Source: Bacillota bacterium (lineage in GTDB: Bacteria > Bacillota > Clostridia > Lachnospirales > Lachnospiraceae). From it: DNA of 11,311 nucleotides. The notes beneath the pieces are model-generated. The model searched no databases. It had not been told where the DNA came from and saw only the letters and a list, made by a program, of their open reading frames with translations. Below, in pieces: positions 6,617 to 11,311 of the stretch. How positions within the stretch are numbered: position 1 is the first letter of the stretch; each line of letters opens with the position of its first letter. Where the stretch lies: the NCBI GenBank assembly GCA_023436765.1, contig JAEZHX010000104.1, positions 1 through 11,311 on the forward strand, in the 5' to 3' direction. The translations under genes were made by a program, and so were the position numbers.

Positions 6617-7930
6617 ATGAACGAAACAAATCCCAGTAATATAGAACCCTTGTTAAAATCCGTCCCCGGAGGTATCGCTAAGGTGGCCCTGGACAATGAT
6701 CTTACCATCCTGTATGCAACAGAAACCTTCTTCTCTCTGATTAAAAATGCTACCGAGAAAATTAATCAAAATGCACCGCTGGCCCTGCTCCGTTTCGTAT
6801 ATTCGGCGGATATCATCTATGTTACACAGCAGCTGGAAGCTCAGAAGAACCGTAAGGATAACATTATCGTAATCAATTTCCGCACCTTACAACCGAACGG
6901 AAGCTTCCGATGGGTAATGATTAACTGCAACAAAACGACTGAGGTTTATCAATCCGGAACAAAGGTGGTACCGGTCTATTCCTGTATTGCAATGGATGCA
7001 ACCGACCATATGGTAAGATATAAAAAATTGGAACAGGAATTTGACTATCACAGAACAATATCGGAGCTCTCAAAGGAGCTTTATTTCGTATATGAGATAG
7101 CCCAGGACACGTTAAGTTTCAGTGAGCTTTTCCGCGAGGTGTTCGGCAAGGATTCTGTGATCAAGGAATTCAGTAAGAAGCTGGAGAAAACGAAGACTGT
7201 ATTTCCTTCTGAGCTTCCTGCTGTAATTAAGATATTTAAGAGCATGATGAGCGGAAAGAAGCAGGTAAGATTTGAAGTCCGTCTGTTCCCGAAGGAGGGA
7301 GGTCCCACCTGGTATGTCTGCTATGCCTCCATTATCTTTGATGAGAACAAGAACCCTTATAGAGTAATCGGGAAACTGGCAACGATTAATCCGATGAAAA
7401 GGGATGTAGACGTAGTACCTGCTCCACAATTGGATCCCCTTACGAAGGTTTGCTCAAAGGATTATGCGGAGAAAGCAATTGCGGAGGAATTAGCGAAACA
7501 GGACCCGGAATCCCTTTCTGCACTAATGCTCATCGAAATCCATAATTATAAGGTCATCAATGAGGTGATGAAGACTGTGAACGGTGATAATATCCTGGCT
7601 TCGATCGCAGATTATCTGAAATTTAAGTTCAGAACCTCAGACATCATCGGTAGAATAGCATTAAGTGAATTTGTTGTTTGTATGAAGGGTATCTGTTCGG
7701 ACAGGAGTGCCTATGAGAAGGCAGAGAAAATCTGCAAGGAGATCGAGAACCGGTATTGCTTTGAGCATAACCGGAACGGTTTATCTGTTAGCATCGGTAT
7801 TGCATTTACGAAGGGTGAACAGTTGGAATATCCAACGCTGCTGTCTAATGCCAGGGCAGCACTTATCATGGCGAAGAAAGAAAATGGCAGTGCTTTTGAG
7901 GTTTTCTATAGTACATTAAACAATTCGTAA
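6617..7930 (+). CDS. PAS-PAS-degenerate GGDEF signalling protein
   Basis: The ATG at 6617 is chosen because the GGAGAGGTGA Shine-Dalgarno stretch lies just upstream; the ATG at 6587 precedes it and is weaker. The 437 residues appear to hold two PAS-like domains (about 10-128 and 145-255), each ending in a strand set such as GSFRWVMINCN or GPTWYVCYASI, then a GGDEF-type domain from DPLTKV (273) to about 430. The catalytic GG[DE]EF is ALSEF (348-352), and the metal-binding strand usually starting with Asp reads EIHNYK (307-312), so cyclase activity is unlikely. An RxxD (R339, D342) stands exactly five residues before ALSEF, the spacing of the c-di-GMP inhibitory site. No membrane segment is seen, so it is probably cytosolic. 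First gene of the rightward set; 24 bases separate it from the next. Confidence 0.85.
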   Translation: MNETNPSNIEPLLKSVPGGIAKVALDNDLTILYATETFFSLIKNATEKINQNAPLALLRFVYSADIIYVTQQLEAQKNRKDNIIVINFRTLQPNGSFRWVMINCNKTTEVYQSGTKVVPVYSCIAMDATDHMVRYKKLEQEFDYHRTISELSKELYFVYEIAQDTLSFSELFREVFGKDSVIKEFSKKLEKTKTVFPSELPAVIKIFKSMMSGKKQVRFEVRLFPKEGGPTWYVCYASIIFDENKNPYRVIGKLATINPMKRDVDVVPAPQLDPLTKVCSKDYAEKAIAEELAKQDPESLSALMLIEIHNYKVINEVMKTVNGDNILASIADYLKFKFRTSDIIGRIALSEFVVCMKGICSDRSAYEKAEKICKEIENRYCFEHNRNGLSVSIGIAFTKGEQLEYPTLLSNARAALIMAKKENGSAFEVFYSTLNNS

Positions 7931-7954
7931 TTTATTGTTGGAGGAAATGTTCAC

Positions 7955-8308
7955 ATGACAATTGAAGATATAAGAGAAGCATTAGGAGCCAGATACGTCA
8001 CGGGTGAAGAGTCGAAGGGCAGGGAGGTACATTCCGCCTGCGGTTCTGATATGATGAGCGATGTTTTGGCATTTGTCAAGGATCAGGCCGTATTGTTGAC
8101 CGGGCTGTGTAATCCGCAGGTGATACGAACCGCTGAGATGATGGATATCATATGTATCGTATTTGTTCGTGGCAAGGTACCGGATGAGAATATGATTGAA
8201 ATGGCAAAGGAGCGAAATATTACCCTGATTACCTCCGGACATCGCATGTTTTCTGCCTGTGGAATTCTGTATGAAAAAGGTTTGCGGGGGGGGTCGACAT
8301 ACCGATGA
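7955..8308 (+). CDS. DRTGG-type domain protein, copy 1
   Basis: A 117-residue single-domain protein. It resembles the DRTGG family (the module also found in some phosphotransacetylases and CBS proteins), with the signature region GREVHSACGSDMMSDVLAF (22-40) and the later IICIVFVRGKVPDENMIEMA strand-helix. It lacks the literal DRTGG sequence. Cysteines at 29, 52, 67 and 102 are possible redox-sensitive residues, but no metal motif is clear. Function of the family is unknown; ligand binding is suspected. TTGGAGG lies 10 bases before the ATG. The stop overlaps the next start as ATGA. A similar protein is encoded at 10212-10589. Genes of this type are often seen beside hydrogenase genes in Clostridia, as recalled. 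Confidence 0.8.
   Translation: MTIEDIREALGARYVTGEESKGREVHSACGSDMMSDVLAFVKDQAVLLTGLCNPQVIRTAEMMDIICIVFVRGKVPDENMIEMAKERNITLITSGHRMFSACGILYEKGLRGGSTYR
8286..8293 (+). repeat. G8 homopolymer before the RsbT-like start
   Basis: Eight consecutive G lie in the last codons of the DRTGG gene and 11 bases before the ATG at 8305, where they probably act as the ribosome binding site. Slippage would change the end of the upstream protein and its stop-start overlap. Confidence 0.8.
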
Positions 8309-8730
8309 AGGATAAAATCACTTTATTCTACCAGGTACCCGCGGATGATTTTACCCGAGCAGGGGAAGCCTCCAGTAACGTAAAAAGCGTATTGAAACAG
8401 ATGGGGGTGAATCCGGAAATCATCCGAAAGGTAGCAATTGCTATGTATGAAGGTGAGATCAATATGGTCATTCATGCCAGCGGGGGTAATATAGAGGTAA
8501 CCATATCACCGGAGGAAATCCTGATGATCCTGAAGGATCAGGGGCCCGGAATTGAAGATATTGAACTGGCGATGCAGCCCGGATATTCTACGGCACCGGA
8601 TAATATACGTAATTTAGGCTTTGGAGCAGGAATGGGACTATCCAACATGAAAAAGTACAGTGATGAAATGGTGATAGACAGTACCGTAGGGGTTGGAACA
8701 ATCGTAACGATGAGAGTTTTGATGGTGTAA
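8305..8730 (+). CDS. RsbT/RsbW-like serine kinase or anti-sigma-type ATPase
   Basis: A 141-residue GHKL ATPase. It shows the N-box YEGEINMVIHA (48-58), G1 box DQGPGI (78-83), the RsbT-like DIELAMQPGYST (85-96), and G2 box GFGAGMGLSNMKK (105-117), ending in STVGVGTIV. The GPGIxDIExAMxxGYST pattern is closer to RsbT (a kinase that phosphorylates STAS proteins) than to RsbW or SpoIIAB, which also bind sigma factors. No STAS partner is encoded nearby. The start overlaps the DRTGG gene by 4 bases, so translation is coupled. It is different from the longer ATPase of the hyd operon. Confidence 0.85.
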   Translation: MKDKITLFYQVPADDFTRAGEASSNVKSVLKQMGVNPEIIRKVAIAMYEGEINMVIHASGGNIEVTISPEEILMILKDQGPGIEDIELAMQPGYSTAPDNIRNLGFGAGMGLSNMKKYSDEMVIDSTVGVGTIVTMRVLMV

Positions 8731-8761
8731 GACGATATTGGTAGATTTACTTATTTCTATC

Positions 8762-8790
8762 TTGATATTTAGGATTTATAAGACTATACT
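8762..8790 (+). promoter_or_regulatory. Internal promoter before hydS
   Basis: TTGATA (8762-8767), 17 bases, then TATACT (8785-8790), in the 132-base gap before hydS. Transcription would start near 8797, allowing hydS, DRTGG copy 2 and PHP to be expressed apart from the first three genes. No terminator is seen in the gap. Confidence 0.65.
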
Positions 8791-8862
8791 TATTAGCATT
8801 ATATTGCAACCATCTGAAAAACGTCGTATATACACCATTATGATGCAGAAGGGGGGAGTAGG

Positions 8863-10146
8863 ATGAGTAAGTTCTTTACATCTGTACATTTGAAGGAGGA
8901 GTTGTGCAAGGGCTGTATCAACTGTATCAAGCGTTGCCCTACTCAGGCCATTCGAGTAAGAAACGGCAAAGCTGCCATTACGAAGGAATTCTGTATCGAT
9001 TGCGGTGAATGTATCCGGATCTGTCCACATCATGCCAAAGAAGCTACCTATGATTCTCCCAAGGTAATGCAGAAATTCGAATATACGGTGGCTCTCCCGG
9101 CACCTTCCCTCTATGGTCAGTTTAATCATTTGGAGGATGTTAATATTATACTGACAGCTCTGAAGAAGATGGGATTTAATGATGTTTATGAAGTTAGCGG
9201 TGCTGCAGAGCTGGTTTCAGAAATGTCAAGAAAATATGTGCAGGAGCATAAGGAGCAGTGGCCGATCATCAGTACCGCCTGCCCTACCGTGGTACGTTTA
9301 ATTCAGGTGAGATTCCCGGATTTAATTGAACATTTGCTTCCGATCAGTGCTCCGGTCGAGCTGGCGGCAGCGATTGCCAGGAAGAATGCGATGGAGAAAA
9401 CAGGGCTTTCTTCGGATAAGATCGGAATTATCTTTATTTCTCCCTGTCCGGCGAAGGTAACGGCTGTGAAGTCACCAATCGGCGCTGAAAAGAGTGAAAT
9501 CGATGCGGTTCTTGCGATCAAAGAAGTATACCCGCTACTGCTTCCCCTAATGAAGCAGAGCATAGATGATACGGAGGACCTGGGGATCTCGGGCAGAATC
9601 GGAATCAGCTGGGGAGGAACCGGCGGAGAAGCTGGAGGCTTGCTAATAGATAATTATCTGGCAGCTGACGGAATTGAGAATGTAATCCGTGTATTGGAGG
9701 ATTTAGAAGACCGTAAGTTCGATCAGCTGGAATTTATAGAGCTGAACGCCTGTGCCGGTGGATGCGTCGGGGGAGTATTAACGGTTGAGAACCCATACGC
9801 AGCGAAGGTGAAGCTGAAGAGACTCAGAAAATATATGCCGGTGGCCGTATCACGGCTATCGGGAAGAAAAATTAAGGAAGCCTATTGGACGGACGAGGTA
9901 AAATACGAACCGGTATTTAAGCTTGGGAAGAATATGCAGGATAGTATCACGAAGATGTCAAGAGTGGAAGAGCTATGCTCCAGATTCCCTGGACTGGACT
10001 GTGGCTCCTGCGGTGCTCCGACCTGTAAGGCCCTGGCAGAGGATATCGTACGCGGTGTAGCGAAGGAACAGGATTGCATCCACATCCTTCGTGATTATAT
10101 CCATAAGCTGTCGGATGAATTATCGAAGATTGATACGAAGAAATAG
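8863..10146 (+). CDS. hydS: Putative sensory [FeFe]-hydrogenase HydS (group-D-like)
   Basis: The 427 residues hold a two-cluster ferredoxin (C15, C18, C21, C25 and C44, C47, C50, C54), a shortened H-cluster domain (about 70-325), and a C-terminal RnfB-type [4Fe-4S] module with C380, C383, C388 and C405 (Cx2Cx4Cx16C). The four cluster cysteines are kept: C140 in STACP, C195 in SPCPAK, C297 and C301 in NACAGGC. Lys198 (CpI K358) is also kept. The proton-relay Cys (CpI C299) is Ala139, and the two pocket Met (CpI M353, M497) are Ser193 and Asn295. The GGGQP end of L3 is lost. This pattern matches sensory hydrogenases, including group D near bifurcating hydrogenases (Thermoanaerobacter mathranii HydS, from memory). 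A G-rich Shine-Dalgarno precedes the ATG. No PAS domain is present. Whether a diiron subcluster is inserted cannot be told from sequence. Confidence 0.85.
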   Translation: MSKFFTSVHLKEELCKGCINCIKRCPTQAIRVRNGKAAITKEFCIDCGECIRICPHHAKEATYDSPKVMQKFEYTVALPAPSLYGQFNHLEDVNIILTALKKMGFNDVYEVSGAAELVSEMSRKYVQEHKEQWPIISTACPTVVRLIQVRFPDLIEHLLPISAPVELAAAIARKNAMEKTGLSSDKIGIIFISPCPAKVTAVKSPIGAEKSEIDAVLAIKEVYPLLLPLMKQSIDDTEDLGISGRIGISWGGTGGEAGGLLIDNYLAADGIENVIRVLEDLEDRKFDQLEFIELNACAGGCVGGVLTVENPYAAKVKLKRLRKYMPVAVSRLSGRKIKEAYWTDEVKYEPVFKLGKNMQDSITKMSRVEELCSRFPGLDCGSCGAPTCKALAEDIVRGVAKEQDCIHILRDYIHKLSDELSKIDTKK

Positions 10147-10211
10147 GCAACACGATAAATAAAATACTACATTCAGAAGGGGGTAGGCTTAGAGGAGAGA
10201 AGGATGGTAAT

Positions 10212-10589
10212 ATGGATACCAGTCATCAGAAACTCTCAACTCTAAGAAAAAGTATGAAGATTAAAGAGCTGATTAGCACGGGGTTATTCAAGGTACTGAA
10301 TGAAGGAGCTGATCCGGATAGGGAGATATCAGTACCGTATTGTTGCGATCTGTTGAGTATTGCGATGGGAAAGCTGCCAGCTGATGCCGCTTGGGTGACA
10401 GTGATGGGTAATATTAATACATTGGCGGTAGCAGCACTTGCAGACGCTTCCTGCATCATTCTTGCCGAGGGCATCGTTTTGGATGGTCCTGCAAGCCTAA
10501 AGGCAAAGGAACAGGGTATAACAGTTCTACTCACTGAGCTGCCCATCTTTGATGCGGCCCTGACGGTCTATCAGAAACTGAATGCTTAA
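10212..10589 (+). CDS. DRTGG-type domain protein, copy 2
   Basis: A 125-residue protein of the same type as the one at 7955-8308: MKIKELI start of the domain (16), DREISVPYCCDLLSIAMGK (37-55), AAWVTVMGNINTLAVAALADASCIILAEG and GITVLLTELPIFDAALTVYQKL. The literal DRTGG is DREIS here. The ATG at 10212 has AAGG and a weaker AGGAG upstream; the ATG at 10257 (Met16) is where many homologues begin and has no ribosome binding site, so it is the second choice. It lies 65 bases after hydS and overlaps the PHP gene by 8 bases. Role unknown; the context points to signalling linked to HydS. Confidence 0.8.
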   Translation: MDTSHQKLSTLRKSMKIKELISTGLFKVLNEGADPDREISVPYCCDLLSIAMGKLPADAAWVTVMGNINTLAVAALADASCIILAEGIVLDGPASLKAKEQGITVLLTELPIFDAALTVYQKLNA

Positions 10590-11310
10590 GCTTTCCTATG
10601 ATCTGCATATCCACTCCTGTCTGTCTCCCTGCGGCAGTGAAGATATGACACCTGCGAATATTGTTCAAATGGCAGGCTTAAAGGAGCTAGATGTCATAGC
10701 AGTAACGGACCATAATTCGTGCAGGAACTGTCCTGCTGTGTTAAGCTTAGCCGAGAAGTTGGGGATTACTGCGCTTCCCGGTATGGAGCTCTGCACTGCA
10801 GAAGAGGTTCATGTGCTGTGCCTTTTTGCTGACCTGCGGGATGCGCTTGCCTTCGATACCTACGTCTATTCTAGACTTGTGAAGTTTCCGAATAATGAGA
10901 AGATCTTCGGCAGACAGGAAATCTATGATGCAGAGGATCATATGACAGGAACAGAACCGTATCTGCTGATCAATGCAGCGGACATTTCCTTCGACAGCCT
11001 GGAGGCTCTGATGAAGGAGTACCATGGGGTCTATATTCCGGCTCATCTGGATAAGGGATCAAACAGTCTGATATCCAATCTTGGTTTCATCCCACCGAAT
11101 GCATCCTTTTCCTGTGCGGAGTTGAAGGACATCGGCAAGAGAGTCGAAATGCTTCATATGCACTCTTATTTGTCCGAATGCAATATCATAACGAATTCCG
11201 ATGCCCATTCCCTGGAATACATCAGCGAGCCTGTCAATCATATACATGCCGTAAGCAAAAATCGGGAAGATATAATAATGGCATTGAAAACCAGAAATAC
11301 TATGCTATAA
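10582..11310 (+). CDS. PHP-domain metal-dependent phosphoesterase
   Basis: The 242-residue protein has the complete PHP metal-binding set: D7, H9 and H11 in YDLHIHSCLSPCG, D43 and H44 in VTDHNS, E69 in GMEL, H77 in EVHVLC, H155 in PAHLD, and D207 and H209 in NSDAHS. The family hydrolyses phosphoesters, for example histidinol phosphate, nucleotide ends or, in some members, nucleotide messengers; the substrate here is not known. It is compact, with no polymerase domain. The start overlaps the DRTGG gene end by 8 bases (ATGCTTAA), so the two are probably made together. Its presence beside HydS and an RsbT-like kinase suggests a signalling phosphatase or a turnover enzyme for a small phosphorylated ligand. 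The stop ends one base before the window's end. Confidence 0.9.
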   Translation: MLKLSYDLHIHSCLSPCGSEDMTPANIVQMAGLKELDVIAVTDHNSCRNCPAVLSLAEKLGITALPGMELCTAEEVHVLCLFADLRDALAFDTYVYSRLVKFPNNEKIFGRQEIYDAEDHMTGTEPYLLINAADISFDSLEALMKEYHGVYIPAHLDKGSNSLISNLGFIPPNASFSCAELKDIGKRVEMLHMHSYLSECNIITNSDAHSLEYISEPVNHIHAVSKNREDIIMALKTRNTML

Positions 11311-11311
11311 T

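Noticed and set aside
8776..9129. 117-aa minus-strand frame over the start of hydS
   Set aside because: It covers the hydS promoter and ferredoxin cysteines in antisense, with no start signal or recognisable motif.
1..11311. CRISPR array, tRNA, rRNA, insertion sequence or prophage
   Set aside because: No regularly spaced repeats, tRNA-like cloverleaf, transposase or terminal inverted repeats were found.

Overview
The window reads like the chromosome of an anaerobic, fermentative Firmicute of the class Clostridia, most likely a Lachnospiraceae-type species. This is inferred from moderate GC, strong AGGAGG-type ribosome binding sites, sigma-A promoters, a reverse-rubrerythrin-type gene and a trimeric [FeFe]-hydrogenase operon. 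No mobile element, CRISPR array, tRNA or rRNA gene was found.

Layout. (1) Positions 1-670: the 3' part of a rubrerythrin-family gene (+), followed by an unusual stretch in which the rubrerythrin 3' end is repeated several times, then two hairpin terminators. (2) 673-1139: a small unknown gene (-) with its own promoter. (3) 1161-6382: a minus-strand operon with promoter near 6351, in the order hydC, ATPase, [2Fe-2S] protein, hydB, hydA, closed by a nested hairpin terminator. It encodes a probable electron-bifurcating hydrogenase, which couples ferredoxin and NADH oxidation to H2 formation. A candidate binding site for the NADH-sensing repressor Rex overlaps its promoter. (4) 6305-6616: a 312-bp divergent control region. 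(5) 6508-11310: a plus-strand gene set comprising a PAS-PAS-degenerate GGDEF protein, a DRTGG-type protein, an RsbT-like ATPase/kinase, a putative sensory [FeFe]-hydrogenase (HydS, group-D-like), a second DRTGG-type protein and a PHP-family phosphoesterase. Several of these genes overlap by a few bases. A second promoter lies just before hydS.

How they may work together: the left operon makes the catalytic hydrogenase. The right gene set looks like a signalling module built around a hydrogenase-like protein whose proton-relay cysteine is replaced by alanine while its four cluster cysteines are kept. That pattern suits sensing H2 or redox state better than turnover. The RsbT-like kinase, PHP phosphoesterase, DRTGG proteins and a possible c-di-GMP-binding PAS/GGDEF protein are plausible downstream parts. 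No kinase substrate (STAS protein), sigma factor or response regulator is visible here, so the output is unknown. The hydrogenase maturases HydE, HydF and HydG are also not in this window.
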